A stretch of 64,000 nucleotides of DNA from Stagonosporopsis chrysanthemi (Eukaryota; Ascomycota; Dothideomycetes; Pleosporales; Didymellaceae), in the NCBI GenBank assembly GCA_022560025.1, contig JAFISE010000005.1:62001-126000 (forward strand). Direction: 5' to 3'. A program made the position numbers and the translations under genes. This document shows positions 22,311 through 34,399 of the stretch, one piece after another. Numbering within the stretch: the stretch's first letter is position 1; each line of letters starts with the position of its first letter. Under the pieces are notes generated by a model. The model worked only from the letters and a program-made list of their open reading frames with translations. It was not told the DNA's origin and searched no databases.

Positions 22311-23966
22311 TCAGGCGGACGCCCTCGTCCTCAACACCAGTCTGGTAGGAGCAAGAGCCGAGTAATCAGGTGGCAGCTCATCTCTTGCCTGCGTGATACC
22401 AGGGGTTCCGTCGAAGTTGGGTGGCGCAACACTCCTAGGCGTGAAGACGTCTCCAGCCTCCCTGTACATGACGGCCTCGACGCTGCGCGCCCTTGCATTC
22501 TCGATTCCGGTGTCGCTGCCATCCGCGCAGACCTGCACAGGTACCTTGAGACTAAAGTTCGATCCTCCCTGGGGTGCAAACTGTAGGCCGAGAGTGTATG
22601 TGCGGGAGATGAGGCAGGAGTGGAAGGTTGGGATGAAGTTCTTCTTCTCGGTCAAAGTGACGGGAACCAGGATCAGCGCCGTGTAGAACGTGCCGTTCTT
22701 GTAATTATTGGAAGGTGCAAGGATGCCGCTTGCGAAGACGTTCGCGGAATCGCCTGCTGTGGAGCAGTCGGAGATGCCAGAGTCGCGGCGGGAGAGAGCT
22801 TCAGGTGCGGGGTTCGAGGCTGCCGAGTGCTGCTCCCACTTGGCCTTCGTAATGCACAGGCTGTTCAGCGCCACATTCTCGGCGTAGACGCCTTGTGACA
22901 TGTCGTATGCCATGTGTGTCCGGGAGGGTAGATTGTGTCTGGGTGTCGTGGCGTAATAGGTCGATACTTTGAGCTTTGTGTGCAGAGAGCTTAGGGCTGG
23001 TGGTTGCGCTCCTTCTTCTGCGGGATCGAAGCGTAAAACCAACGTTGCTACTGTCGTGATGGGCTTATTGTTAGAAGTTCGAGCACCTGGGATGTTGAAT
23101 GGTTTTGGTTGCATAGTCTGAGCAGTCATCGTGCCCAGTTTGCCCTTGAAAAGCCCCTTCTTAATTGTCTTTTCCTGCTTAGGTCTGAACTCGTCGCTCG
23201 AATCAATATTTAAGGGTGCATGCTCCTCGTAAGCGGGCTTCACTCGAAGCTTCTTCAATTGTTCCGCGAGAATGTGGATGCCGTTGTCTGTTAGACTTCG
23301 CTGAGCGATTCGAACCTTCACTCCGTAGATAATTTTCGACATTTCTGGCGCTAGATCATCAAGCAAAGTGGTCCCAAATCCAGACATGTTCGCATCGCCG
23401 AAGCTAGGTGGGAGCATCAGGTGCTGATCGCGGACGTGATCTGTGACTACTTCGTGTGTGCACGCTTTTGGCAATAGCCTCTCCGGGACGTTGAAGGTAA
23501 ACGGAAATTTGTATGTCCTTCCAGCCTCAAAGACCCTTGGCGCAGGAAAACAAGATCGGTCGATAGGTTGCCGCAATGTTAAAAACCTGTGAGTGCTCTC
23601 CGATCGTCCTGTCATCGACGGTGTTGTAGTAACCCTATCGACGAAAGTGTAGCTTGTGCCTGTACCTTGAGTCAGCATTGGTGCTTGATACACCACTCGA
23701 GTTCACGCACCAACAAAAGCAATATCAATGTCCTCGAACCGTGTGTCGACCGGTGCAGTGATGGCAACCTGTCCGGAGATAGTGTCCATGGTGGAATAGC
23801 TTGGAATGGCGCGGCGTGGACCGTCGTTGTCGTCCATAACGAACTCGATGACCGGTTGGCCAACGTTCGCGAGTGACCGGACTTTTGTCCCTAGGTTATT
23901 GCCCAAAGACGACATCGGGTGGGTGCGAGTTGCAGAGCTGATGGATACGGCCGAGGATGCTGTCAT
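22311..23966 (-). CDS. Arrestin-like (N-domain) protein
   Basis: Exons complement(23711..23966) and complement(22311..23665) with a 45-nt intron (donor GTGCGT, branch GCTGAC, acceptor CTCAAG) give 536 aa. I take the start at the ATG at 23966 (CTCAAGATGAC, purine at -3); the frame is open a little further upstream but without another ATG. After a short Ser/Thr tail the protein follows the arrestin-like order of beta strands: VIEFVMDD, STMDTISGQVAITAPVDTRFEDIDIAFVG, then FPFTFNVPERLLP, the F-F-VP-LLP block typical of fungal arrestin-like proteins. A second half carries DPAEEGAQPPAL and KVSTYYATTPRHN. Such proteins act as adaptors in endocytosis of transporters or in pH and nutrient signalling. 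No PPxY motif is evident, so a Rsp5-adaptor role is uncertain. Confidence 0.72.
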
Positions 23967-25492
23967 CTTGAGGGTTTTGCGTGCGCCGCAAAGCTGGCGA
24001 CAGCTGAAGAAATGCAAACAAAGAGAGGTGGCACAAGACGTTGGGGAACGAAACCAGTAAGATAAGCTCGTGAGTGCGGAGTAACTTCTAGCTAGCCCTG
24101 TGGAACAGGAAACGGTGTTACTCGTTTATACCTGGTCGTCCGATAGGGGTTTGGTGGTCTGAGGCAGCAAACAGCTGGGGCAGCGATGATCTTATACATC
24201 TCGACCGCACTTATACCTGAGTCATCTGTCAATGGATGGCTTGTCGCTGAGCAGCTGCAGGGTACAGGTGCAGGGAGCTGACAAAAGGCTGCCTTGGCCG
24301 ACGGACGCGGGTGAGGACGACGCGGGGACTCATCCACCACGCCCTACACTGACGTGCAGCCAATAACATGCGCCGCTAAGATCGGAGTGCATCAATGCGT
24401 CTTGCATCATTCGAATCAATCTCAAAGAATCGCTTTCTTTGTTGTTGTTGCCTACGGCAGAAACTGAATCGAATACGGAACGCTGTCTGCAACCTATTGC
24501 TAGTTTGCATGGACCCAGTGTTTTGTTGTACCTCGTGGTGCCGCATTCAGCCTCAACTTACCATACACTGCAGGCTAGGAATGCGCTCAACAGTATACGT
24601 TAAGAACAGGCGATGTGACGCGAAAACTCATATCGGAACCCCAAATGCCGCTCAATCCAGCCTTCTGAGCCAAGCAACGTCAATAATGCTCTATAATTGA
24701 GCCCTAAGCCTCGTACGTGTGGTCAAGCCAAAACCTACCGTACACGGTCGAGGGTCTGTGCCGCTGAGTAATGATTTGAAAGTAACGAACACTGTACGTT
24801 AAGAATACACGATGAAGTGGAGCCAACGTGTCATTGGCCTGGTTGCAGAATTTTGCTTGCTATGCCCATAGATGTTAGACTCAATAAAAACGAGTTTCAA
24901 CAGCACCCAACGAGCGGGGACAGCCGATGAGCAAAATTTTCATCATCATGTTGCAAACGTGGACTGCACGGTGCTCAAAGGTCCTAGTTGGCGCGTGCGC
25001 TGACAGATGAGAGAACGTGGTGATGTCTGCGCGTTCAAAGACAAGTTACAATTTGCCAAAGACAGCAGTAGGGCGCGTGGAAAGGGCGCAGGCATTTATC
25101 AGCGGGACCTCAAACTGACCACTCAGGGCGCAGCCCAGCATCGCTAGCCTGAGATCGCCGAGCTTATTGGCAGACGATGAACTCCGAGCGTCCTCTGCTT
25201 GTGTATTCCGAGAATGACCAAGCAAGCCAGGAGGTACGATCCCAAGATAGCAATAAGTCGTCAATTGGCCTTGACCCTTGCTCATTGGCAATTCCTGGTG
25301 GCCGGACTGTCCATGCTGCCTGTGTTCACGCCATGTGGCATAGTGCCGTGCGGAATAGATATTAACGATCATCACGCAAAGTCAGCTTGCACAGTCCAAG
25401 TATAGCTGTATTCCGATCTCATCTACCCCTGCAACAATGGTGGAGAAGGAGATCATCTCCACGGGGTGACTCTAGGACAGCGGTCAAGCGTC
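23967..25492. other. Intergenic, 1.5 kb, nothing recognised
   Basis: Upstream of the arrestin-like gene and downstream of the DUF6536 gene. Two short similar stretches, ACGTTAAGAACAGGCGATG near 24597 and ACGTTAAGAATACACGATG near 24796, suggest a small local duplication. No coding signal. Confidence 0.5.
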
Positions 25493-28379
25493 CTACGGGA
25501 TCTCCGTCGTGCGGGTGATTTTCCGTCTGGATCCCAGCAATGCCCGTTCTTCGAGAACACTTTGATCGATATCCTCTTCTGAATTTCTGCCCGCGTAGAG
25601 CGCGTTTGGCACTATACCCATCACTTGTTCCGCTGCAAGTCCAGCATGTCGGAATTGCTCCCCTTCTCCCAAGTCGCCCCATTGTATCCCGTTAGATGGG
25701 AAATCGTCGAGCTGTGTTGTTGCCGCACAAAGCACTCTGACGCTCCCAAACATCTGAGGGATGAAACCTTCACGTTTATATGTGAAAGCCCACCAGCAAA
25801 CGCCAGTCATCAACAGACTGAGGAATGTCGCTGTCCATACGGGGTATGCGGCGTACGTAATCTGCTGTCGTCAGTAAGCGCACCAAACGCTGAGTGGGTG
25901 AATATTACGTTATATCTGGAGTGTTCCACATGGCGACCATCAACATGTTCAAGCCAGATGGCCTCCTGTGTCTGAAGCGCTTCACCTAGCATCCAGTGCG
26001 TAAGAACACTGTAAGCCATGGTCGGGAAGAGGATCTTCTTTGGCAGTTGCAGGAGGTAGTCTTGCGCGAAGCTCTCGCCGGCTACGATGGTAGTCCGAAG
26101 GCGCTTACGCCCATACTCAAGTCTGCCCCAGTCTCGTTCCTACTCGTTGTTATCAAGAATTCCAACCTTGTGGGAATTTTTGCATACCTGGCAAATCAAG
26201 GTCACATTGTAGATCATCATTAGGTACAGAAGCGAGTAGACAAATTGCGCACCGTTCGAGCTGTATTGTGTCAGTAAAGTCTAGTCCACACCTGCGCTAT
26301 CTTACATTGCGAATGACATCACTTCGTTGCTGAGACGATCCGGCTCCATGGAAGCAGCAATTAGCGACTGATTGAAACCACCCCAGCCACCAGAAAGATC
26401 CGCGAATCTACCTGTCTCAGAGATCGAACAATATTCAGGTCTATACGTTGGATTGCTAGAGTACAGTTGGCAATTGCGCTTTTGGCTTTCGTTTTTGATG
26501 CCCAACCTGCGAAAGTCAGTGAGAAGCTTTGCCATAGAACATGCATACCTACGGAACAGCAAGAGCTATCGATGCCCCTGTAAGACCTAGTGTGCATAAC
26601 ATGAGGAGACACATCTGCGTAAGCGCTGTGTTACCCAAGTTGGAGATGAGGCTCTTCTTGAATTTGGTGGCAATTGTTGGTTGGGGTTGGTTGCAGAACT
26701 TATTGGTCGAGTTCCACTTCTTGCATTTCTGGCAGTGACCAATCTCATCTGCGAGGCTTAGACTCGTCTCTTCTGAAGTAAGAACTTGCTAACATACCGC
26801 CAGTTGTTGACTCATTCACGTCTTTACGACAGTGCTTGTGGCATGTGTGCGTGTTAAGTCTGCGATAGTTGTCTCCACCGTTTACCATGCATTCGCTGGC
26901 ATCTGTCAGTGTCGTGTCAAAGACTTGGATCTGCATGCTCACCCTTGAACTCTCAACTCTGGGTCAGAGGCGGAAGCTACAATAACATCGCCAAAAGTCA
27001 GGCAATGCGACTTCAGCTTGCCTCGCGCCACGAAGTTGACTGACAACATGTACCCAGCCTTCAGGATCAGGCAAGCAGCAAGAATGAATGCGGCACTCAT
27101 GCGGACGTTCAGTCGACAGACACCTGGTCCCTCATTGTGAAGGGTACAATATACGTCTCGCCCCATCGTACACCCATCTTCTCTGTATATCAATTTGTTC
27201 GAGATGGTCGTGTCGTATAGGTATGAACGCTCTAGCACCATGACATCAGTTGTTGTGTTCAAGTACTCAGTGCATCCCTTGGCATAGTGCACCTGCATCG
27301 CGTTCCATGACCTGCCAAAGCCATCAGAATTTGCGCCAAAAACATCGCTGGTTGCCTCCAAGATATAAGTGCTCTCTGGAAAATGAGGTTTACCAGTTCT
27401 GAGTGCAGACCAACAGATAAAGGATGATGGTTGGGTGAGTGACTTCGGACTGTAAAACATGTTGTTTGAGCTGTGGATAACCTCGGTCATGTTGGCAACA
27501 TCATGGAATGAAACTTCAGAGGGGGGGCTTTGCACAAAGGAAGGGCCAATCAATGAGTTAGCTGAACATGTTGTCAGCGCCTGTTCGTCCGCTCAGTACT
27601 GGTACCATACCCAGAAAATGCACCGGCATAGAAGTCAACACGAGGAATGTCCATGTGGCCCAGGCTAGCTTTCTGCCCTCTCGTTTCTGATTTATGCTGA
27701 AAGGAGAATTTGTTCCAACCCGCGAATCTCCAAACTTAGAAAGCACATGTTTTAGGTCCGTGATCTTGATAGCCGTAACCAATTGCTGATACGTGTTGCT
27801 CATGCCCAGGATCATGGTCGCGCATACGTTGATCAACAGGAGCGTCGCTGTGTTGGTTTTCGTAACGGCTTTGCAGGATTGAGCGTCACCACCAACGGAT
27901 GTCGTATTGTTGTTCACTCGGTTGCGAAAATGCTTGGCGTAGACTGCAATCAGGATGATCATGCCGATGGCGAACAAGGTCATGAGAGCCGCCATCCCAC
28001 GGAGGGAGCGGTCAATTAGCAACTGATCGTGCCAAACACCTTTCGCAACCCGGACTGGTTTAATCTCTGCAACAGGATGCACTCGTATGGATCCTCTCAA
28101 GTACCGTGGCAAGGGCTTCCCGCGAATGCGTCTGCCCAAGTTCTTCAGCTTCTCAAAGCTGCTTGCCGTGGATGTCGCGGTTTCGAATGTATCAAAACTG
28201 TTCACAGAGACGAACCCGGGCTTCTCGTCTGCGCTGTGCTTCGGCAGTGGCCGACGTGTGACTTGACGAGTCCATTGCGGGAGTTCCGAAGCTGTCGTTC
28301 CAGGCGCCTCGTTTGCGTCGGCTATGTCTGTAGAATCTCGAACAGGATCCAGGGAGTCATAGCTGTATTGTTTGGCCAT
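25493..28379 (-). CDS. DUF6536-family polytopic membrane protein, 851 aa, eight exons
   Basis: Exons, all complement: 27611..28379, 26943..27561, 26798..26895, 26553..26748, 26306..26506, 26188..26260, 25909..26139, 25493..25861; the seven introns are 45-49 nt with GT..AG ends, and every join keeps frame. The start is the ATG at 28379 (MAKQYSYDSLD). The N-terminal cytosolic part is followed by the family block GVWHDQLLIDRSLRGMAALM and membrane helices, then LLLINVCATMILGMSNTYQQ and the FGDSRVGTNSPFSI region. A lumenal or extracellular loop with N-glycosylation sites and cysteines follows; a Cys/His-rich insert has HTCHKHC and GHCQKCKKWN. The C-terminal part has LLQLPKKILFPTMAYS, CWWAFTYKREGFIPQM and GIQWGDLG. 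The family is common in fungal genomes, function unknown. It is intact here. Confidence 0.85.
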
Positions 28380-29254
28380 CTTCCACACGCCAATTGCAGA
28401 TGCGTCAAATCTCTTCTCTTTCTCGTCAGTACGCAGCGACAGGACTGGACAGCCACATGAGGGAAGGGAACAGGAACGGCAGAGGTCGAACAGAATTCAG
28501 GTATTTGCGGCGCGTTGCGCCCGGAACAGCCTTATCCACATCAAACGCGTCGTTAAGGCGTCCAGGAAGTGCCGATCATAGTGAAATTGAAGCAGCACGT
28601 CAAGCAAGGATTAGAGAAGCACATTATGTCCGCCATTGGCTAAAGACTATGAGGCTGTGCTTTCGTCCTGCCAAGCCGGATACTGGCGTGACAGATTTGC
28701 GGTGTGATTGTTTGGTTTGAGGTCGAGGCTGTCGCTCCATTGTCGTCTTGTGTAGTTCCCTGTCCGCTTGTCAGGCCTTGTGCTCCGCCTGCACCTCTTG
28801 GTGAAAATATAGTGCTGACCGCGTCTAGGGTTGACACATGCCGGTGGATTTTGACCCTATCTCCCGTGCTATGGATAAGTACAATAATGTACATGCAGTC
28901 GTTGCATATTCGATCGTGAGACCTTGTGGAGCGCGTGACCCGAAAGTACCGGTGAAACGGTGGTTATGAGGTAAGCTGTCCTCGGCTGCACCAGCACCGG
29001 GAACCTTGCAACGTCATCGACCAATTCATCAGCTTCCTGCAAAGCACTGCAGAGCAGCGATACCCAGGTGTGTGTACGCGCCTGTGAACCATATATCTTC
29101 ACGAATGTCGCAGTCTCCTCAGTGCGTTTCAGTCGCGGTGATATAAGGATAAGATGACCATTGAAGCTTGTTGCTTATCCACCAGGAACCGCGTCCGTTA
29201 CATACCACCCTGACCTGTTCCACGTCAACATCGCTTTACACGACTGCGCTCAAC
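28380..29254. other. Divergent intergenic region
   Basis: Upstream of both the DUF6536 gene and the gene at 29255. A short pyrimidine-rich leader precedes 29255. Nothing else recognised. Confidence 0.5.
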
Positions 29255-30225
29255 ATGACCTCGACTGCCGGCCCCAGCCGAGATGACTTGCCAACCCCAC
29301 CCGCTTCCTCTGCAGCGGCGTCACAGCACCCATCACCTTTACCACAACCTCGAAGACACCCACTTCAGCCCGGCAGCACGAAAGAAAGCGAGCTGATCAG
29401 ATACCTGGACCATGGCCTGAACCAGATACAAAAACGTGTTGACAACCGCGCCACACACAGGAGGACGCCAGCTTTGCTGGGTCAAGAAGAAGGTTACCGC
29501 GCGTTCTGGGAGGTTGCGAAGGACCTGGAAGGTCTTGTAGACGTCGTCTGGGTCTCTGGGTCCCGTACGTGCTACGAGCTGTGGACTTTGGAAAGCTTGT
29601 AGCTGACACCTGTGCTATAACAGCAAATCTGCAGATTCCATACCTTCTCAACATCGCTGTCCTCACGGTCGACTTCCTTCCACAATTCCACAATACCACT
29701 CGCTCCACGCAAGCCACCTTTGGATTCCTCGCAAGACTCGATTATGCGTTCTCGTCTCTGTTGACCGGCCGCGACTTTTCGAGTGGAGAATTCTTGCCTG
29801 GCTTTGAGGCGGGTCGCTCGATAGCTACAACAGACAAGGTGCGGTTGAAGGGTATCGTGGATCGCACACGTTTGACAGTGGTGCGTGTGCTGAGTGGAGA
29901 AAGTGTGGTTGATGACGAGGAAGAGGCAGACGAGGAAGCCACTACAATGGATACGGGTACAGACGGCGATCAAGGAGCAAGACGCCGCGCAAATCAAGAC
30001 ACTGTGGTGTTCGAGGGGTTTGAAAACGACGACGACGATGACGAAGATGAAGATTGGGAGGAGCGCAACATTGGCAGCATATACGAGAGAACTATAGGAG
30101 AGCTTGGCGATGTTCTTGGTGGACCACCCATTGGGATCATTACAGACGACTGGGGCTATAATCGAAACGAGAAAGAAAAGAACGGGCAATACTTCGTTGA
30201 GTCTGACGAAGATATGGAGCTTTAA
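29255..30225 (+). CDS. Fungal conserved protein of a family often labelled meiotic recombination protein (Dmc1-like name only)
   Basis: Exons 29255..29564 and 29624..30225 with a 59-nt intron (GTACGT..AACAG) encode 303 aa. The start is the ATG in CTCAACATGAC. The N-terminus is Ser/Pro-rich and disordered; the conserved core runs from ESELIRYLDHGL through FWEVAKDLEGLVDVVWVSGS-P-NLQIPYLLNIAVL to FGFLARLDYAFSSLL and ends about residue 190. An acidic tail (NDDDDDEDEDWEE) follows. There is no Walker A motif and no RecA core, so this is not a true Dmc1 recombinase; as I recall, related fungal proteins carry that name in databases by historical annotation. Function is unknown; the helical core and acidic tail would fit a nuclear protein. 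Confidence 0.68.
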
Positions 30226-30803
30226 TGCCCCAGCTACCCCAGCTAGAGTCTGCGAGAAATTGAGAACGCAAGAGTTCTTCGTGCGACTTCAACATCTCCG
30301 ATAACGACTTGAGCATTCTGGATAATTCTCTCGGCCTCCCTGACCGAGCATCCGTGCCTGTGACATTGGGCAGAAGATTAAAGGCGATCGGCTTAGGACA
30401 ACTAGTGCAGCTTATTGGAAACATCTGCAAAGACCCAGCAAACTGATGCAGCATTGCTGCGATTGACCCACAAGCATCGGTGAGAGCAGAAATATTGTTG
30501 CAGCGTCGTACTTCCCCTTTTTGGATACCCAAGTCTCCATGCTGCGTGCGGCTGGAAAGACAAGTGCGACCGTTTGCTCTTGCCCAAATCAACACAGGCT
30601 ACGTCAGACCACGTTACTACGCGCACTACGCGATTGGCCTGGGAAACGCACAACAGCATTTTCACTTTCGCGTCGAGAGAGCGACTATCGTTCTGCATGC
30701 ACATCAGACGGAAAACCCTCAGCTTCATTGCCGCATTAACGTACGTGGGACCGTATCCACCTCACACTCGATTGCGCCAAACATATCCGTTACTTCATCT
30801 AGC
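30226..30803. other. Short intergenic region / leader
   Basis: The frame of the next gene is open back to 30480 but contains no other ATG with good context; I treat this as leader. Confidence 0.4.
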
Positions 30804-33800
30804 ATGCCAACATATCATGCTCGCGATATTACCGTTCGTCTGGGCTCTGTCCTACTTACAGAGACTATCACGAATGACATTGTTCTCAGAAAGGGCGAGA
30901 AGGCTAAGCAACAGAGTGAACTCGCTGAGAGGAAACTGCTGCATAGCCCCTACTTGCATGAGAAGCGTCTTCTGTTCCCTGGTGCCGCAGACGACTTTGA
31001 GCTCAATTGGCTAGGCAATGCACCTTTCATGCAGGTTGAGGCCAGCAATGCCACTGCTCTGCCTTCAGGACTGACCGGCGGCGCGCCGCAAGACCGTGCA
31101 GCACAAGCTCTCGCCCTGCATGTCGAGTTATCCGATAAAGCCTTCCATGCTGGATTTACTGCAAAGACACACCTGAAGATCGAAGTACTGTTCAATGGTC
31201 AGCTCTCGGCTTGCTCCCTGACCCACACCAACGACATACGCTCAGGCGCAAAGGCTCTCCATCAGGTTTTCGCCGGCTACAGAATTGACTTCCTCGCCGA
31301 GCGTCCATGGGTCCTTCTGCCATCTTTCATGACCGCAGACGGTGGAACAAGAAGATTTCACAAAACCATAACACCGCTGGAGCGTTTTGATGAGATTAGT
31401 GCGGCGCTGCTCGGAGAAGCTGAGAGGCGAGGCACAGACAAGCATGGAGCTGCGCCACCTTCTGCTGATTTCATACGTGCGCTTGCAGAAATGCAGGCAC
31501 CAGCAAGCGTCATGAATTTGCAGAAGCCCGGAGGCAAAAAGTTTGGTGTAATTGATGTAATCATCACGGCCGGCACAGGTAACAAACTTACAACCGGGAT
31601 GAACTACCTGAAGAGACCACAAAGGCTCAAAGACTCTGATTACGCCGTGCGGACCGAGATCGAAAGCGAACTGGAAAACAAGACCAACACTGCCGCAGCT
31701 GAGATGGACGAGCCACGCAGCGCATCGGGCGGGGTTTCTCAAAAGCCGAGATCAAGACCAGACAGTACATACATTGACATGGAAGAAAGTAGCGAAGTTC
31801 TCGACGAGCGTCCATGTAAACGCCGAGCTTTGTCTAAGGCTGAAGTCCAATCGCATCGCGGAGCACAGAAAATGGACTCTCCAGCCCCCGTTCTGAGCAC
31901 ACAAGCACCCTTCCCTCCCTCGCCGAACGGGACAATGCTGCAAGCTCATGTTTCCCCGACTGCAGGAAGGGTTGCTTCGCATTGCTCGTCGCCAAAGCAC
32001 CGTACGGATGGCCATATTGATCCGTTGACTTGCAGCAGTCGTAATCATACTTGTCGAACAACTAGCGAACTACCTCAAATGCAGGGCTACATCAGCACCT
32101 CCTCCAGAGGCTTCCAGCACTATCGGTCACCGCCCGCAGTCCGATACTTAAGTACCCCACAACCAGTATCAATGTTCTCGGGGCTGGCGGGCACCCCACA
32201 TCAGACGCTCAACATTTCGGAATTCCCTAATTCGGCTTTTGGCACAGCGCAAGATCACAATGAAGGCAGTCTAAGCTTTCCGCAACCTCTTCGGTGTGGT
32301 GGAAACGAGCTATGGACTCCTGTTGGTCCACATGTCTCTTCTGCAGGGTGGATGCTGCCTACAACCGCAAGCTGGCCGTCGTCTCCAATTGCGATGACTT
32401 CACCTCACTCCCGCCCTACGTACGTTTCAGAGCGGGTGCAGTCAAATACCTACCCCTCGAGTCCGGCTCCAAGCAGACCTCCAGACGGGCTACCCAACTT
32501 GGGTCCACAGATGCCTTTCTTCTATGACCATCCGGATTGTTCGCCACTCGCAACACCCATCATGTCATCGCCACCGGTACTGCAGATGGGTGGACCACTA
32601 CCACCAACTGCCATGTTCTCTGTCCCATCAAAACCCCGACGAAGCGCATCGCCGAGCAAAGGCGTGGCTGCAGCCGAGTCAATCCAACCCAATTCTGGTG
32701 TATTGGTCAGGCGCCTTACAATCACAGGATTGAATGGCAGACCTGTAGTTGATCATCGTTGGAAGAATGACCAACACATTGTTGGCAAGCGGTGCGCATG
32801 CCCACAAGACCCGGCAAGCGCACCTTCCGCTGAGCATGACGGGCCAATACACAAGCTATATGCTCAACAGCAAAGTCATGCACACATTACAAGCGTCCAA
32901 TCAAAGACTCGTGCTTATTCACCCGTCAAGGATGTGAGATCCGAAGCCACTAAACAGAGCATGCACGAGGAGCGACGAGATAGCCTCCAAGATGGGCAGG
33001 CAGGTTTACATACAAAACTATCACTTCCATACCTCAGGCGACATCAGTGTCCACTGAATGAGTTTCCAATAGTCAACCCCCAGATTGACGTACCAGAGTG
33101 TATCGCACCATTTGTGCCTGCATCGCTGCTTACCACAGTCCCAAACACACAGCTATCACGTCCAATGCAGACAATCTCATCTGGAATACCTACCGCGCCA
33201 ATCTCATCGACACGTCGTGCTTTGCAGCGTTACGCGTTACCAAGCATACAAGGCCCCAAGGCTGCTACATTCCTGTATGATGACCCAGAAGAGGTCCTCC
33301 GTGAAGCAGTCAGGGTTAAGCGGTCTAAATCACCGAAGAAGCCACCGGCAAATGCTCATGCATCGTTGATCGCGTCGCCAGCTCAACCTAACGCGACAGC
33401 AGACCAAAATGGACCGGGCGATTCGTCGCCTTTGTCTAGCGCGCCCTCCTCTCCCCTGCTCGAAGTGAATGCTGGAGCAGTTGGTACTGTGACCCTACCC
33501 CCGAACGAGATCTCGCAGCTCGATGGATCTTCTGAGGCTTCGTTGCCGACGACATCTCGGTCATCTCAACACCCCATCGTCTCAACACCGAAGCTGCAGC
33601 GTCCAGCTCCTACCACGCCTCAGTCTTCCGTATCGCCGGACTCGAAGAAGCGCAAGCTTGTAAATCGATGGCCAGTGAAGGTGCCGCGAAGCCCCGATCG
33701 CCTCAGGACTGTAAGCAACCCACCACTGAATGACGACTGTGTCATTGCGTTTGCCGAGAGCACAGACAAGAATGAGAAAACAGGAGTTCTGAGGCAGGTC

Positions 33801-33875
33801 AGAGGAGAGAGACAGGGTGTGTTCAAGGAGGACTATGTGGTGCTTGCTGTAAGGTTCTACATTGCGGGAGGCTGA
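30804..33875 (+). CDS. Large Ser/Pro-rich hypothetical protein, 1023 aa
   Basis: A single long frame. I choose the ATG at 30804 (CTAGCATGCC, MPTYHARDITVRLG) because the sequence changes there from low-information to ordered. Residues 1-270 look folded: beta-strand-like VLLTETITNDIVL, FELNWLGNAPFMQVEA, HLKIEVLFNGQL and the block YRIDFLAERPWVLLPSFM. Residues about 270-950 are Ser/Pro/Thr-rich and disordered with many SP and SPxK sites (SKSPKKPPAN, SPDSKKRKLVNRWPVKVPRSP) including a plausible nuclear-localisation cluster near the C-terminus. A short ordered tail ends DDCVIAFAES..YVVLAVRFYIAGG. I recognise no family. The layout (folded N-terminal domain, long phospho-site-rich linker, basic cluster) suits a nuclear regulatory or scaffold protein, which is inference only. 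Confidence 0.7.
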   Translation: MPTYHARDITVRLGSVLLTETITNDIVLRKGEKAKQQSELAERKLLHSPYLHEKRLLFPGAADDFELNWLGNAPFMQVEASNATALPSGLTGGAPQDRAAQALALHVELSDKAFHAGFTAKTHLKIEVLFNGQLSACSLTHTNDIRSGAKALHQVFAGYRIDFLAERPWVLLPSFMTADGGTRRFHKTITPLERFDEISAALLGEAERRGTDKHGAAPPSADFIRALAEMQAPASVMNLQKPGGKKFGVIDVIITAGTGNKLTTGMNYLKRPQRLKDSDYAVRTEIESELENKTNTAAAEMDEPRSASGGVSQKPRSRPDSTYIDMEESSEVLDERPCKRRALSKAEVQSHRGAQKMDSPAPVLSTQAPFPPSPNGTMLQAHVSPTAGRVASHCSSPKHRTDGHIDPLTCSSRNHTCRTTSELPQMQGYISTSSRGFQHYRSPPAVRYLSTPQPVSMFSGLAGTPHQTLNISEFPNSAFGTAQDHNEGSLSFPQPLRCGGNELWTPVGPHVSSAGWMLPTTASWPSSPIAMTSPHSRPTYVSERVQSNTYPSSPAPSRPPDGLPNLGPQMPFFYDHPDCSPLATPIMSSPPVLQMGGPLPPTAMFSVPSKPRRSASPSKGVAAAESIQPNSGVLVRRLTITGLNGRPVVDHRWKNDQHIVGKRCACPQDPASAPSAEHDGPIHKLYAQQQSHAHITSVQSKTRAYSPVKDVRSEATKQSMHEERRDSLQDGQAGLHTKLSLPYLRRHQCPLNEFPIVNPQIDVPECIAPFVPASLLTTVPNTQLSRPMQTISSGIPTAPISSTRRALQRYALPSIQGPKAATFLYDDPEEVLREAVRVKRSKSPKKPPANAHASLIASPAQPNATADQNGPGDSSPLSSAPSSPLLEVNAGAVGTVTLPPNEISQLDGSSEASLPTTSRSSQHPIVSTPKLQRPAPTTPQSSVSPDSKKRKLVNRWPVKVPRSPDRLRTVSNPPLNDDCVIAFAESTDKNEKTGVLRQVRGERQGVFKEDYVVLAVRFYIAGG

Positions 33876-34399
33876 GATGGTGACGTATCGAAGGTGCAAA
33901 CCGCACTATATCATATGTGGGCACTTGATTGTTAACATAGTGCTGATTTACAACGACCAGGCGAGTTTGTACTAGGTGGAGGTTAACAAGATGCCCGATG
34001 TCGGATTTCAAGTACTAGCAGAAATGGAAGATCTACTTGGTCGACAGTGTGCATTGCACCATGCAGGTTGAAACACGAAGATAAGGCTTAGCATGTCAAG
34101 ATGAGGGCCTTTGCGACATAACATACCGCATCGTGAAGGAACATTCGATGCGAATTTCTCTCAATATCACCATAATGGGCGTAGTGTGTTGATGGACATA
34201 AGATGTCATTCATATAGAATGCGACTGTGCAAGAGAACGCGATACGATGACAGCGAGTCGTCCCTAAAAGCCTTCAAGCAATGCGTCACACAAGACAGGT
34301 CAATACAATCACGTTATCAGCACTGGGGAATTGAACAATCTTAGTTAGCATACTCCAAGTTTTTTTTAGTACTGCTTGTCTGGGATTATACACTCAGCA
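33876..34399. other. Intergenic, nothing recognised
   Basis: Slightly A+T-richer than its flanks; no coding or repeat signal. Confidence 0.5.

Noticed and set aside
28380..28388. Longer N-terminus for the DUF6536 protein starting at 28388
   Set aside because: That start codon is GTG; the first ATG in frame is at 28379.
29572..30189. 205-codon minus-strand frame with hydrophobic stretch
   Set aside because: Antisense of the acidic coding sequence at 29255-30225; GAT/GAC repeats read as Ile/Val on the other strand, giving a false membrane segment.
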